Under the pieces are notes generated by a model, which was given only the letters and a program-made list of their open reading frames with translations, was not told the DNA's origin and ran no database searches. Shown here in pieces: positions 40,919 to 50,755 of a stretch of DNA of 64,000 bases. Source of the DNA: Hahella ganghwensis DSM 17046 (GTDB lineage Bacteria; Pseudomonadota; Gammaproteobacteria; Pseudomonadales; Oleiphilaceae); contig NZ_AQXX01000141.1 of assembly GCF_000376785.1 (NCBI RefSeq), forward strand, positions 95,906 through 159,905, read 5' to 3'. Both the position numbers and the translations under genes were made by a program. How positions within the stretch are numbered: the stretch's first letter is position 1; each line of letters starts with the position of its first letter.

Positions 40919-42487
40919 TCAGCGACTACTGAACTGCTTGGCGACAGACTGAAGTCGGATTACCTCCTCCAGCAAATTCTGGTTTGCCTGATGTGTTTGA
41001 TGCGCATTTTGGGTGGTGATATTGGCAGAGTCATTGATGTGATGGATATTCCCGTTAATCTCTTCTGTCACCGAGCTTTGCTGCTCAGCTGCAGTTGCGA
41101 TCTGGGTCACCAGTGAAGAAGTTTCCTGCGTGGCCGCCAATATGGATTCAAGTGAGCTACCTGCTTCTCTGGAGAGCTCAACCGTATCAATGGACATTTC
41201 CTTGGCGCGGTTCATCATTGCCACCGCATGGTTCACATCTGCACGAATAGACTCAATGGCCTGCTGAATTTCCTCGGTGGTCTTGGCCGTATTACTGGCC
41301 AGATTTCGAACTTCATCTGCAACAACAGCAAAGCCTCTGCCCTGCTCCCCCGCGCGGGCAGCCTCTATCGCAGCATTCAGGGCCAGAAGATTGGTTTGCT
41401 CAGCAATATTCTGAATCGACTCCACCAGGGTCGAAATATTCTCACTTTTTGAGCTGACCTCTTCCACCTTACCGGAAGCTTCTGTCAGGCGACTCACCAA
41501 CTGATCAACTGAACTGATGGTTTCATTGACCTTCTTAGATCCTTCACCTACCAAACTTTCCACCGAATGCATGGACTCTGAAGCAGAGCTGGAGTTTCTC
41601 GCAACATCATCAATCGTGGCTGACATTTCATTCATCGCCGTGGCAATCTGCTCAATTTCAACCTGTTGGTTGCGAATCTGCTGCTCAGAATCCGTCGATA
41701 GTGATGCGGTTTGCTGAGCCACGGTTTCAAGTTGATGGACTGAATCCTGAATCCGCCATATCACTGTCTCCAGTTTACTGCGCAGGAAATGATGCGCCGT
41801 GGAAAGTTGCCCAAGCTCATCATTCCGGCCACCATAAACCAGCCTTGACACTTGGTTGTCATATATTTTTCTGGATTCTTCAGCGGCAGACTTGTACGGC
41901 GCTCCAATCCAGCCGCCTGCAACCGCCCCGAGAACCAGGCCAATGACCATGGCAACAATCAGAGAAATCGAGTCAGTCATACCTCCCAAAACCGCAATTG
42001 CTACAGGAGCAAGAGTCAGGACTGCAGCCACCATTATTTTGGTAAACAGCGACCAGTGTCGTGGCGACATACGAGTGTCCGGCATCTGACCCGCATTCAG
42101 CTTTTGGTAAATTTTTTCTGCCGCGGCGACGTGTTTCGCCTGCGGTTTTATTCTGACAGACTGAAACCCTTCTCCGCCGGAAGATTTGGATACAAACGCA
42201 TCAACCCAGTAATGATCGCCATTCTTGCAGCGATTTTTCACTATTCCAATCCAGGGCTTTCCAAGCTTCACAGTATCCCACAAGTCCTTGAATGCAGCCT
42301 GTGGCATGTCTGGATGGCGAACAATGTTATGTGCCTGCCCTTCCAGTTCGGGTAGTTGGAACCCACTGATGTCCACAAAATCCTGATTGGCATAGGTGAT
42401 AACACCCTTGTCGTTTGTTGTGGAAACAATATGGGTGTTACTGGAGTAATCTTTGTTAACCTGAGTAACAGGGGTATTCTTTCTCAT
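40919..42487 (-). CDS. Methyl-accepting chemotaxis protein with N-terminal PAS domain (Aer-like)
   Basis: Chemoreceptor of 522 residues with a cytoplasmic sensor instead of a periplasmic one. The N-terminal PAS domain (about 15-125; [52 protein letters not shown]) resembles Aer, which senses redox through FAD. Two closely spaced membrane segments lie around 160-205. The signalling tip is [32 protein letters not shown]. The ATG at 42487 follows TTGAGG 6 bases away and is preferred to the TTG at 42499. No che genes are adjacent. An energy- or oxygen-sensing role is inferred. Confidence 0.9.
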   Translation of the reverse strand: MRKNTPVTQVNKDYSSNTHIVSTTNDKGVITYANQDFVDISGFQLPELEGQAHNIVRHPDMPQAAFKDLWDTVKLGKPWIGIVKNRCKNGDHYWVDAFVSKSSGGEGFQSVRIKPQAKHVAAAEKIYQKLNAGQMPDTRMSPRHWSLFTKIMVAAVLTLAPVAIAVLGGMTDSISLIVAMVIGLVLGAVAGGWIGAPYKSAAEESRKIYDNQVSRLVYGGRNDELGQLSTAHHFLRSKLETVIWRIQDSVHQLETVAQQTASLSTDSEQQIRNQQVEIEQIATAMNEMSATIDDVARNSSSASESMHSVESLVGEGSKKVNETISSVDQLVSRLTEASGKVEEVSSKSENISTLVESIQNIAEQTNLLALNAAIEAARAGEQGRGFAVVADEVRNLASNTAKTTEEIQQAIESIRADVNHAVAMMNRAKEMSIDTVELSREAGSSLESILAATQETSSLVTQIATAAEQQSSVTEEINGNIHHINDSANITTQNAHQTHQANQNLLEEVIRLQSVAKQFSSR

Positions 42488-42499
42488 CCTAAACCTCAA

Positions 42500-42852
42500 C
42501 TAAGTTGCGCAGTTCCTGCTGTCAAACGGACAGCAATCAGAGCCACGTACCAGAATCAGCTGACATCACATCTGATACCTATATCAGAGCACTATTTTCA
42601 TTCTGCTTTGAAAATCGGAAAAGAGTTGTTTACCAATCGATAAAAAACGGCTGGCCAGGCCAGCGAGGTATATAATAGCTACAACCCTTTCCCCCGTAGC
42701 GCGCATCAGACGGAACGTCAGCAAACTCTTTGCTTAAAGCATAGGATTTATTGCCGGGTAGTCAAACCGTTTTACCAGCATTCACCCGGCAACAAAGTTC
42801 GCCGATTTCCCATTAAGAATTTGATTAGAATAGAAAAATTCAGTACTTAGTT
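42500..42852. other. Intergenic region between chemoreceptor and isomerase genes
   Basis: About 350 bases without a supportable gene. It holds a palindrome at 42650-42664 (GCTGGCC T GGCCAGC) followed on the minus strand by CG and TTTTTT (42647-42642). This could be a terminator for the isomerase gene, but lies about 190 bases past its stop. A TATAAT is seen near 42670 on the plus strand without a convincing -35 element. Confidence 0.4.
42642..42664 (-). terminator. Possible terminator of the AraC/isomerase unit
   Basis: A GCTGG...CCAGC stem (longer if the short loop is ignored) is followed by CG and six T on the minus strand. The distance from the gene makes assignment uncertain. Confidence 0.45.
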
Positions 42853-44034
42853 TCAAGCCGATCCTCTGAGGGTACGCACAACTTCAAGGATGGCATTTAG
42901 ATTATGATAGTCACACTTGGAGCCAGCTTCACTCTTGCGATTGCTGACACAACGGTTATCTCGCGTCAGCAATCGATACCAGCCACCATGTTCATGATCC
43001 ACGAAGTAATTCCAACAATAATCCCATAATTGCTCATAACACTCCCAATACCGAAGATCCGAGGAAGCATCGCCCAACAATGCAGCCGCGGCTATGGATT
43101 CTGCCTGGACCCAAAAATACTTATCGTCATCGCAGATAGAGCCGTCCGGCGCAAATCCGTAAAAAAGCCCGTGACTTTCATGATCCCAGGCAACTTCCAT
43201 ACTTTTGTCAAAAAGATATTGTGCTCGTTGTAACCAGGCCGGATTGGCGTCATGACGATAAAGCATCATTAACAGCTTACTCCACTCCGTCTGATGACCG
43301 GGTTGAAACCCCCAAGGTTTATACAGGTTTTTTGGATCATCCCGGTTGAATTCCCAATCAGGGCTAAGGTCCAGATGATAGTGTTCCCACACCAGCCCCT
43401 GAGTCTGGGCAGCCAGCGTTCCCGTGAACATTTCAGCAAGCTGCTGTGCTCGCGTCAGATATCGTGGATCATTTGTAGCTTCATAGCAGAATAGCAATGC
43501 CTCACAGGCATGCATGTTAGCGTTCTGCCCTCGATAGACAGAGACTTCAGACCAATCTGCGCTGATTTCATCCGCATAAAGCCCCTGCTCTGGCAACCAG
43601 AAATGCGACTCCCACAACTCCCAGACTTCTTCGAGCCATTCCGCTGCACCGGGCTCTCTTGCTCTGACAGCCGCAGATAAGGCCAGCATGACAAAAGCAT
43701 ATCCATAGCAGTACTGGTTCAGATCTGTTGGCTGGCTTTCAGCCATACTCCAGACAAATCCCTTACCGTCCTTTCTTTGGTGGTTCTGGTGCAGAAATTG
43801 ATACCCGTGACGGGCATATTCCAACATCCACTGTTCCCTGAATTCAAAATACCCCTGGTAAAAATTGAACATCATACGGGTACTGCTAACCAGATGTTTG
43901 ACATCCGGCTTGAATACTTCGCCAGTATCCAGGAAGTTCTGAAAATAGCCTCCAGCGGGGTCCAGACAGCTATTCTGATAGAATTCCAGAATTTGCCGAC
44001 AATGCTTGAGGAGGAATTTTTCACTTCGATACAT
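42853..44034 (-). CDS. AGE-family epimerase/isomerase (mannose isomerase-like)
   Basis: N-acylglucosamine-2-epimerase superfamily enzyme of 393 residues with an (alpha/alpha)6 barrel. Features are RMMFNFYQGYFEF, YGYAFVMLALSAAVRA, YRGQNANMHACEALLFCYEA (catalytic-site His), WGFQPGHQTEWSKLLMMLYR, KYFWVQAESIAAAALL and the C-terminal CDYHNLNAILEVVRTL (second His). This pattern fits the YihS/D-mannose isomerase group, which interconverts mannose and fructose, more than N-acyl sugar epimerases; cellobiose 2-epimerase is another option. AAGGAG lies 6 bases before the ATG. It follows an AraC regulator gene by 67 bases and a sugar importer. Confidence 0.82.
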   Translation of the reverse strand: MYRSEKFLLKHCRQILEFYQNSCLDPAGGYFQNFLDTGEVFKPDVKHLVSSTRMMFNFYQGYFEFREQWMLEYARHGYQFLHQNHQRKDGKGFVWSMAESQPTDLNQYCYGYAFVMLALSAAVRAREPGAAEWLEEVWELWESHFWLPEQGLYADEISADWSEVSVYRGQNANMHACEALLFCYEATNDPRYLTRAQQLAEMFTGTLAAQTQGLVWEHYHLDLSPDWEFNRDDPKNLYKPWGFQPGHQTEWSKLLMMLYRHDANPAWLQRAQYLFDKSMEVAWDHESHGLFYGFAPDGSICDDDKYFWVQAESIAAAALLGDASSDLRYWECYEQLWDYCWNYFVDHEHGGWYRLLTRDNRCVSNRKSEAGSKCDYHNLNAILEVVRTLRGSA

Positions 44035-44101
44035 TAATGACTCCTTCCGACTCCCGCTCCAAACATACGGCCGGGAATATTATATTGGTGCTGCAGCTAT
44101 A

Positions 44102-44986
44102 TTAACTGCCTTCTCTGAGCCTGTACCAGGGATCAGCAAGATGGCGCTTACGATATTGCAAAGGTGAAATGCCAAAATACTGCTTAAATACTTCGTAAAA
44201 CCGTGTTACAGACCCAAAACCACAGGAAAACGCGACCTGAATCACCTGCTCATCTGTGCTCAGCAATTGCTTTTGCGCCCGACTTAACCTCCGGGCAGTC
44301 AAGTACTCCAGCACCGTAATTCCGAGAGATTTTTTAAACAATCCCATTAAAAAGTTCTTGTTCAACCTTACATGCTCTGCAATCTCAGCAATCCCGATTG
44401 GACAGGTATAATTCTGATGAATAAATTCTAACGACCTGACGACGTGACCATTAAGAGCCTGGCAATGCCCCCCGTTCGCCATCAGGCATTCTTTCAGATG
44501 TGGACCTAATTGACGTCGTAGAAAAAGGCAGACTTCATCCAGAACCAGTTCTTCCAGTGCATGGTCGTCAAGCCCAAGCTCAGATTGCCAGCGTGAAAGC
44601 AGAGACTCGTTACAGTAGTAATCCTGGGATAAAAGCAAAGGCAGACCATGAAGGACTTCAGTTTTGTAGACTGAGGGCATTTTCAGATTAAAAAAAGCCA
44701 TTAGGGACAGGCGCAAACGGTAAAAATCTACATCATCCGCTTTGAGAAATCGGTAGGGATGCATCCCCGATAGCAGAATCAAGTCCCCCTGATTGACCGT
44801 TATCTGCCTGGCAGAGTATTCAAGTTGAACAGATCCCTGTAATGGTAAAAGTATCTCCACTCCCGGATAATGCTGAATGTTTTCCGGAGCACTGTCGCAG
44901 GAAATCAGCGCAAGCGAGCACCGCCGGGTGCCGCTCTCTGGCTGAATACCCACAGCCGGACAGCTCGACATCTGACCAAGTTTCAC
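44102..44986 (-). CDS. AraC-family transcriptional regulator
   Basis: Transcription factor of 294 residues. The N-terminal half is a cupin-like sensor (IQHYPGVEILLPLQGSVQLE, ITVNQGDLILLSGMHPYRFL). The C-terminal double helix-turn-helix is clear: CPIGIAEIAEHVRLNKNFLM and VIQVAFSCGFGSVTRFYEVF, then FKQYFGISPLQYRKRH. It lies between the importer operon and the isomerase gene on the same strand, after a strong terminator, so it probably begins its own unit with the isomerase gene. A sugar of this locus is the likely effector; this is inference. Confidence 0.9.
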   Translation of the reverse strand: MKLGQMSSCPAVGIQPESGTRRCSLALISCDSAPENIQHYPGVEILLPLQGSVQLEYSARQITVNQGDLILLSGMHPYRFLKADDVDFYRLRLSLMAFFNLKMPSVYKTEVLHGLPLLLSQDYYCNESLLSRWQSELGLDDHALEELVLDEVCLFLRRQLGPHLKECLMANGGHCQALNGHVVRSLEFIHQNYTCPIGIAEIAEHVRLNKNFLMGLFKKSLGITVLEYLTARRLSRAQKQLLSTDEQVIQVAFSCGFGSVTRFYEVFKQYFGISPLQYRKRHLADPWYRLREGS

Positions 44987-45110
44987 GTTCAGCTCCTGAC
45001 CTATATTTTTATTTTTAGAGATTGCCGGATCCAGAAGCCAGTCACAGACTAGCTCAATGACAGGCCATTATTGGTAAGTATCAGATCCGGCAGGTGGTCA
45101 CAATCCGTTG

Positions 45111-45149
45111 AAAAAAAACGGCGGTCGATAGTGTTATCGTGCCGCCGTT
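45111..45149 (-). terminator. Intrinsic terminator of the sugar ABC importer operon
   Basis: An 8-bp stem AACGGCGG/CCGCCGTT (45117-45124 with 45142-45149) encloses a second stem CGATA/TATCG. On the minus strand it is followed by eight T. It starts 8 bases past the ATPase gene. Confidence 0.92.
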
Positions 45150-45156
45150 AATCAGG

Positions 45157-46272
45157 CTAAATCCTGGCCTCGGTTTCGCTGTCAAAGAAGACAGCTTTAG
45201 AAAGATCAACCATGAACTCCATATCCTCTCCGGCTTTTACCGCCGAATCCGGAGCAACCCGACAACCGACTTCCACGCCGTTGAGGGTAATATGGATCAA
45301 AGTGTCTGGGCCGGTCGGCTCAACGATTTCTGTCTTCGTTTTCACCACAACCACATCTTCACGCTCAACTTCAGTGATATTCACCTCACTGATGCGCTCA
45401 GGACGAACTCCCAGAATAACCTTACGACCTTCATATTTCTCCAGGTTCTCACCGCGCTTGCCAAGAGGAAGGCTATAGGTCTGCCCTCCAGCGGTAGTGA
45501 CTTTGGCGACCAACTGCCCCTGTTCCTTCTGTATAGGCGCAGGAATAAAGTTCATGGCCGGAGAGCCCATAAATCCTGCGACAAAAATATTGGCCGGCTC
45601 ATCATAGATTTCCTGCGGCGTACCAAATTGCTGCACGATGCCATCCTTCATGACCGCGATACGGTCGGCAAGGGTCATCGCTTCAATCTGGTCATGGGTC
45701 ACATAAACAATCGTGGTTCCCAGGTTCTGGTGAAGCTTTTTGATTTCAGTCCTCATCTCGACGCGAAGTTTGGCATCGAGATTACTCAGCGGCTCATCGA
45801 ACAAATAGATTTTCGGCTTCCTCGCCAACGCCCGTCCCATTGCGACCCGTTGACGCTGACCACCAGAGAGTTGAGAAGGCTTGCGGTCGAGCAGGTGCTC
45901 TATCTGCAACATTTTGGCGACCCGATTCACCTCATTCAGGCGATCTTCCTTTGGTACCTTGCGCATCTCCAACCCGAATGCAATGTTGTCGCGAACATTC
46001 ATGCTGGGATACAAGGCATAGCTCTGGAACACCATCGCAATATCACGATCTTTGGGAGATCGACCAGAAACATCTTCTCCCCCGATACGGATCTGCCCAT
46101 CGGTAATGCTTTCCAGACCGGCAATACTATTCATCAGAGTGGACTTACCACAACCGGAAGGGCCTACCAGAATCAAGAACTCTCCATTCTCAATACTGAT
46201 GTTGATCCCTTTCAGAACTTCTGTCTTACCGCCAAATACCTTGCGAACGTTATCTATTTCCAACGCAGCCAT
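45157..46272 (-). CDS. Sugar ABC transporter ATP-binding protein (MalK/UgpC-type)
   Basis: Nucleotide-binding subunit of a carbohydrate importer, 371 residues. Walker A is GPSGCGKS near residues 36-43, the Q-loop is MVFQSYALYPSMNVRDNIAF, the ABC signature is LSGGQRQRVAMGRALARKP, Walker B is IYLFDEP and the H-loop is VYVTHDQIEAMTLAD. The C-terminal TOBE/regulatory domain (about 235-371) is typical of MalK-type ATPases. It is the last gene of the gts-type operon, 73 bases after the second permease gene. Confidence 0.95.
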   Translation of the reverse strand: MAALEIDNVRKVFGGKTEVLKGINISIENGEFLILVGPSGCGKSTLMNSIAGLESITDGQIRIGGEDVSGRSPKDRDIAMVFQSYALYPSMNVRDNIAFGLEMRKVPKEDRLNEVNRVAKMLQIEHLLDRKPSQLSGGQRQRVAMGRALARKPKIYLFDEPLSNLDAKLRVEMRTEIKKLHQNLGTTIVYVTHDQIEAMTLADRIAVMKDGIVQQFGTPQEIYDEPANIFVAGFMGSPAMNFIPAPIQKEQGQLVAKVTTAGGQTYSLPLGKRGENLEKYEGRKVILGVRPERISEVNITEVEREDVVVVKTKTEIVEPTGPDTLIHITLNGVEVGCRVAPDSAVKAGEDMEFMVDLSKAVFFDSETEARI

Positions 46273-46345
46273 GTTGCTAACCTCTCTTTATTCAGGGCTG
46301 GCCTTTAACCAGCCCCGTCAAATCATATTTTTCAGGAAACTGTTT

Positions 46346-47227
46346 TTAACCCTTAACCGAACCGGCGGTCAGGCCTCGAACGAAATACTTACCGGCCAGA
46401 ACGTACACCAGCAGTGTGGGCAGTCCCGCAATAATCGCAGCCGCCATATGCACGTTATATTCCTTAACCCCCGTAGAGGTATTCACCAGGTTATTCAGTG
46501 CGACCGTTATGGGCTGGGTTTCACCGCTGCCGTAGACCACCCCGAACAGAAAGTCGTTCCAGATCTGAGTTGTCTGCCAGATGATAGTCACCACAATGAT
46601 CGGACCAGAAATAGGCAGCAGGATGCGCCAGAAGATTTTGAAAAAACCAGCACCATCTAGCTGGGCTGCCTTGACCAGTTCCGATGGAATATTCACATAG
46701 AAGTTTCGGAAGAAGAGCGTGGTGAACGCCACACCATAGGCCACATGCACCAGCACCAGACCTGTTGTGGTATTGGCAATACCAAGCCAACCCAGTGTCT
46801 GCGCCATGGGCAGCAATACCACCTGAAACGGAATAAAGCACCCAAACAAAAGCAGGCCGAAGAACAGCTCACTGCCACGGAAGCGCCACTTCGTCAGAAC
46901 ATAGCCATTAATCGCGCCGAGTGCGGTGGAAATCAGAACCGCCGGAACCACTATCTGAACCGAGTTGAAAAAGTAGCTTCCAACGCCTTCACACTTCACC
47001 CCGGTACAAGCAGATGACCATGCCTTAATCCAGGGCTCGATCACAAACTCTGCCGGGAAGGAAATCAGATTACCCGCACGGATATCATCCATGGTTTTAA
47101 AGGAGGTAAGCAGCATCACCACCAGGGGTAACAGATAAAACAAGGCGGCAGAGATCAACAGTGCATGAATGATGCCTCGGTTGATCCAGAATCCCCAGGT
47201 TCGCTGGGCCATATGATGATTAACCAT
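46346..47227 (-). CDS. gtsC: Sugar ABC transporter permease (GtsC-type)
   Basis: Inner-membrane permease of 293 residues with six predicted helices, in the MalG-like group. The N-terminal helix is IIHALLISAALFYLLPLVVM. The EAA loop that contacts the ATPase reads ELVKAAQLDGAGFFKIFWRI followed by LLPISGP. It ends RGLTAGSVKG, typical of this family. The start overlaps the upstream permease gene by 8 bases. Together with GtsA and GtsB it matches the glucose/mannose importer of Pseudomonas. Confidence 0.9.
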   Translation of the reverse strand: MVNHHMAQRTWGFWINRGIIHALLISAALFYLLPLVVMLLTSFKTMDDIRAGNLISFPAEFVIEPWIKAWSSACTGVKCEGVGSYFFNSVQIVVPAVLISTALGAINGYVLTKWRFRGSELFFGLLLFGCFIPFQVVLLPMAQTLGWLGIANTTTGLVLVHVAYGVAFTTLFFRNFYVNIPSELVKAAQLDGAGFFKIFWRILLPISGPIIVVTIIWQTTQIWNDFLFGVVYGSGETQPITVALNNLVNTSTGVKEYNVHMAAAIIAGLPTLLVYVLAGKYFVRGLTAGSVKG

Positions 47228-48155
47228 TGCGGGTCCCTCTCAATTCTGAATACAGGTAAGGAATGAGGATTGCCAACACCCCGCCCAGCATCAACATGGC
47301 GCTGGCGGCTCCCAATCCAATAGAGCTGCGCGTGAAAGAGTGCGCGTACATAAATGTCGCAGGTAAGTCTGTCGCGTAGCCTGGTCCACCGCCTGTCATT
47401 GCCATGACCAAGTCAAAACTCTTGATGGCTATATGGGACAAGATAATGAAAGCGCTGAAAAATACCGGACGCAAACATGGCACAATTATGCGCCAGTAGA
47501 TACGCGGCATACTGGCACCATCCATCTGCGCAGCCTGAATGATCGAGTTATCAATTCCCCTCAGACCAGCCAGGAACATGGCCATCACAAATCCGGATGA
47601 CTGCCAGACTGCGGCAATCACCAGGGTGTAGATTGCCATATCCGGATCAACGATCCAGTCAAAGGAAAAATTCTCAAATCCCATATCCTGTACCAGCTTT
47701 TCCAGGCCAAGGCCGGGGTTCAGCATCCATTTCCAGGCGGTACCCGTCACGATAAACGATAGGGCCATTGGATAAAGATAAATGGTTCTCAGGACACCTT
47801 CCCGGCGAATCTTCTGATCCAGCAGGATTGCCAGAGTAACTCCGATAAACAGGCAGATCGCGATGAACAAGCCACCGAAAAGAGCCAGATTCGTATAGGC
47901 TGTCTCCCACCGAGGGTTTTCAAACAGTTTTTCGTATTGAAGTCCGCCAACGAAATCATAAGACGGTAGAAACCGGGAATTCGTGGCAGAAAGTACACCG
48001 GTCCAGATGATGTAGCCGTAGATAAATACCAACATCATGATAAATGTCGGCGCTACTACCACCTTGGGTATCCAGTGCTCTATCCGCTGCAGCAACCCAC
48101 TTGATTGCTTCGCTGTCTGCAGAGGCTCTTCAGCACTCATAGTTATCGCCCTCAT
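47220..48155 (-). CDS. gtsB: Sugar ABC transporter permease (GtsB-type)
   Basis: Inner-membrane permease of 311 residues, MalF-like group, with six helices (FIMMLVFIYGYIIWTGVLSA is the first). The EAA loop is IDNSIIQAAQMDGASMPRIY followed by WRIIVPCLRP. SFDLVMAMTGGGPGYATDLP is a strongly conserved sugar-permease segment. Two in-frame ATG codons (48155 and 48140) both have acceptable ribosome binding sites; the first is kept. It follows gtsA by 110 bases. Confidence 0.9.
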   Translation of the reverse strand: MRAITMSAEEPLQTAKQSSGLLQRIEHWIPKVVVAPTFIMMLVFIYGYIIWTGVLSATNSRFLPSYDFVGGLQYEKLFENPRWETAYTNLALFGGLFIAICLFIGVTLAILLDQKIRREGVLRTIYLYPMALSFIVTGTAWKWMLNPGLGLEKLVQDMGFENFSFDWIVDPDMAIYTLVIAAVWQSSGFVMAMFLAGLRGIDNSIIQAAQMDGASMPRIYWRIIVPCLRPVFFSAFIILSHIAIKSFDLVMAMTGGGPGYATDLPATFMYAHSFTRSSIGLGAASAMLMLGGVLAILIPYLYSELRGTRNG

Positions 48156-48265
48156 AGTGACCTCTAGTAGATATAAAGATAGCCCATTCCACAGAGAAGC
48201 ATCCCTGTAGTCAGAATCATGGTTTTAAAAGAAAGCGGCTCCAGAGGCCCTGGAGCCGTATAAGG

Positions 48266-49519
48266 TTACATGGCGGCTTTAACAGCTTGCGCCAGACGAT
48301 TGACCGCGTCCTGAGCAGACAACGATTCGTCGTTGAAGAAGTTGGTTACAACATCATAGATCGCACCCTGGATGTAAGATGTTGTCGACATGCCATGTGC
48401 CATACTTGGTACCAGATCGCCAGTGGCTGCGGAAGCATTGAAGGCATCCATGGAAGCATCAGCACAGAAATCAAACTTGGCACGGGACATACCGGAACGA
48501 ACAGGAATTGAGCCTTTGTTCAGGTTAAAGGTTTCCTGGAATGCCGGTTCCATAATGGTTTTAGCCAGCGCATTCTGGGCTTTGGCATTTTCGGAATCGT
48601 TCAGCTTGAACATAGCAAAGCTGTCGATGTTAAAGGTGTATTGACCGGAAGTTCCAGGAGCCGGAAGACAGGCAAAATCAACACCCGCTTTCTTACCTGC
48701 TGCCACAAATTCACCTTTCGCCCAGTCACCCATGACCTGCATCGCAGCTTTTCCATTAATGACCATGCTGGTGGCAATATTCCAGTCGCGGCCAGCGGAA
48801 TCTTTGTCGATATATTTGCGCAGGTCTTTGAACGCTTTGAAGATCTCAACCATCTTGGCACTTTTCAGAGTGTCCATATCATGATCAACAAATGCCTTAC
48901 GATAAAACTCACTGCCGCCCATACCCAGAGCTACTGCTTCAAACAAAGTAGCGTCCTGCCAGGCCTGACCACCATGTGCCAGAGGAATGAAGCCGGCTTT
49001 CTGAATAGCATCAGCCGCTGCTGGGAAATCTTCCCATGTATTGGGGATGCCGACTCCTGCTTTTTTGAACACTTCAGGGTTGGCCCACAGCCAGTTAACA
49101 CGGTGAACGTTGACGGGAACTGCAACATAATGACCTTCAGACTTCATAACGTCTGAAACAACTTTCGGCAGGAGTTTGTCCCAGTTGCCTTGCTCGGCAA
49201 CAGAATCCAAATTGGTCAGCAGACCAAGATCCGCCCATTCCTGAATATCAAGACCTTTGATTTGGGCAGCAGCAGGAGGATTGCCGGAGACGGCGCGGGA
49301 TTTTAGTACGGTCATGGCACTTTCACCGCCACCACCAGCTACCGCGAAATCTTTCCAGGTGTGTCCCTGTTTTTCCAGCAGATCTTTAAGTACGGCAACC
49401 GAAGCAGCCTCACCGCCCGAAGTCCACCAATGGAGAACTTCCACTTCACCGGCCTGTGCGCTGGTAACAGTGGCGCAGGAGAGAACGATTGGAGCCAGAT
49501 ACTTCTTGAAATTTTTCAT
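48266..49519 (-). CDS. gtsA: Glucose/mannose-type ABC transporter substrate-binding protein
   Basis: Periplasmic sugar-binding protein of 417 residues. The ATG at 49519 is chosen because AGAAGG lies 7 bases upstream; a TTG at 49525 is the alternative. The signal peptide MKNFKKYLAPIVLSCATVTSAQA precedes GEVEVLHWWTSGGEAASVAV, the N-terminus typical of Pseudomonas GtsA. VAGGGGESAMTVLKSRAVSG, NPPAAAQIKGLDIQEWADLG and VAVPVNVHRVNWLWANPEVF are very close to that family. It is the first gene of the operon. Glucose and/or mannose are likely ligands. Confidence 0.92.
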   Translation of the reverse strand: MKNFKKYLAPIVLSCATVTSAQAGEVEVLHWWTSGGEAASVAVLKDLLEKQGHTWKDFAVAGGGGESAMTVLKSRAVSGNPPAAAQIKGLDIQEWADLGLLTNLDSVAEQGNWDKLLPKVVSDVMKSEGHYVAVPVNVHRVNWLWANPEVFKKAGVGIPNTWEDFPAAADAIQKAGFIPLAHGGQAWQDATLFEAVALGMGGSEFYRKAFVDHDMDTLKSAKMVEIFKAFKDLRKYIDKDSAGRDWNIATSMVINGKAAMQVMGDWAKGEFVAAGKKAGVDFACLPAPGTSGQYTFNIDSFAMFKLNDSENAKAQNALAKTIMEPAFQETFNLNKGSIPVRSGMSRAKFDFCADASMDAFNASAATGDLVPSMAHGMSTTSYIQGAIYDVVTNFFNDESLSAQDAVNRLAQAVKAAM

Positions 49520-49893
49520 GATCAAACCTTCTGTTTATTTTTTTAACCAGATCTGCCAGTCAGCAAGCACTGATCGCTGTCAAACCCGAGATAAGCGAGA
49601 GCCATGCTGAAAAGGCTGAAGATTAGTATAAGGAGAGTTCTTCGTCTGCAGGGTAAGATAGAGCAACCTAATGTAACAAAACCTTACATCCAACGCTGAC
49701 CAGTGTTACGTGGTATTTGGCATCCTGCCCGAGGATACTCCCGATCAGTGATTCATACGGCATTACGGGATATATTTCTCACCTGGGTGAATACTTTTTC
49801 CTGATACGTTCTGATAGAAAAAGCAAAGACAGGCCGACGCATAATCAAGCTCCGAGGATTTATCTTCAGTAAAATGCCCCAGAGATCGCGAGG
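49520..49893. promoter_or_regulatory. Upstream region of gtsA with inverted-repeat operator candidate
   Basis: About 370 bases without a gene. It must contain the gtsA promoter on the minus strand. TGTAA-N7-TTACA (49672-49688) is a clear dyad about 150 bases before gtsA. It resembles, but is one or two bases wider than, HexR- or TyrR-like sites, so the binding protein cannot be named. Confidence 0.45.
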
Positions 49894-50709
49894 TTATTCC
49901 CCCGAAGCTTCAGGAGATGTCATGTAGAGGGACGAGTATTCATAGACGATATCATCCAACGCGCCATTCTCTTTAAGAATCACAAGCTGCTGATTGAAAC
50001 GCCTCATTAGTTCTGAGAACTCGCCTTTTTTCCCCGCAATAAATATATCCACCTGCGATATCGGGTCAGAGTTCACTTTGATTCTGTCAGTCATGCCGGA
50101 CATTTGTAATTGGTACAGGCCAGACAGTCTGGAGTGAATGAATCCATCCACCATTCCCTGACTTGTCGCCAGAATATTGGCCATCAAGGTACCTTCTACG
50201 GTTTGAAACTGATTGGTGCCACGGGCTTCATCGACTCTCACTCCGTAGCTCCATCCCAGGATCACACCGAAAGTCCGCCCGGTTAAATCTTCCACGCTGC
50301 GGTAATACCGGGGATGGTCCTTGGCCGTGAATACAACCATTTCCTCTTTATAGATCGCTTTGGAAAAATCCAGCAGCCTGGCTCTTTCAGGTGTCTCCAG
50401 TATCCCCGCAACAATAGCATCGCCGTCATATGCCATTTGCAATGCCCTGCGAAAAGGAAGCAATCTCACTTCTATGGGCTGCTCCATAGCTATAAATGTT
50501 TCCCTCACAATATCCAGATACATGCCGGCAGGATGACCGTTATCGTCATACAGGAAAGGGGGGTTTTCAGGATAAACGGCCACAATATAGGGAGAAGCAG
50601 AGGTAACGGGGCCAGTTATGGCAACCGATAACACCAATAGGCAGAAGAAAGTTTTTGATATGCGTTTTAGCAAGGACATTACGCCATGATGTTGTTGCTT
50701 TAAATCCAT
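49894..50709 (-). CDS. Periplasmic solute-binding protein, family 3 (possible sensor partner)
   Basis: Exported type II periplasmic binding protein of 271 residues. A signal peptide lies within the first 40 residues (SKTFFCLLVLSVAITGPVTS), and the mature part begins YIVAVYPENPPFLYDDNGHP with GMYLDIVRETF, ILETPERARLLDFSKAIYKE and LTGRTFGVILGWSYG, all typical of the family. AGGAG lies 5 bases before the ATG at 50709. No transporter of the amino-acid type is near. It follows the histidine kinase by only 46 bases on the same strand, so it may be a ligand-binding accessory of that kinase. Confidence 0.82.
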   Translation of the reverse strand: MDLKQQHHGVMSLLKRISKTFFCLLVLSVAITGPVTSASPYIVAVYPENPPFLYDDNGHPAGMYLDIVRETFIAMEQPIEVRLLPFRRALQMAYDGDAIVAGILETPERARLLDFSKAIYKEEMVVFTAKDHPRYYRSVEDLTGRTFGVILGWSYGVRVDEARGTNQFQTVEGTLMANILATSQGMVDGFIHSRLSGLYQLQMSGMTDRIKVNSDPISQVDIFIAGKKGEFSELMRRFNQQLVILKENGALDDIVYEYSSLYMTSPEASGE

Positions 50710-50755
50710 TATAGCTCCTGTGGAGCGGCTATGAGCCGGAACAGTGTCGATAGCG

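Noticed and set aside
45139..46308. 389-codon frame on the plus strand opposite the ABC ATPase gene
   Set aside because: It is long but fully antisense to a gene with perfect Walker, signature and H-loop motifs. The translated sequence has no recognisable features.
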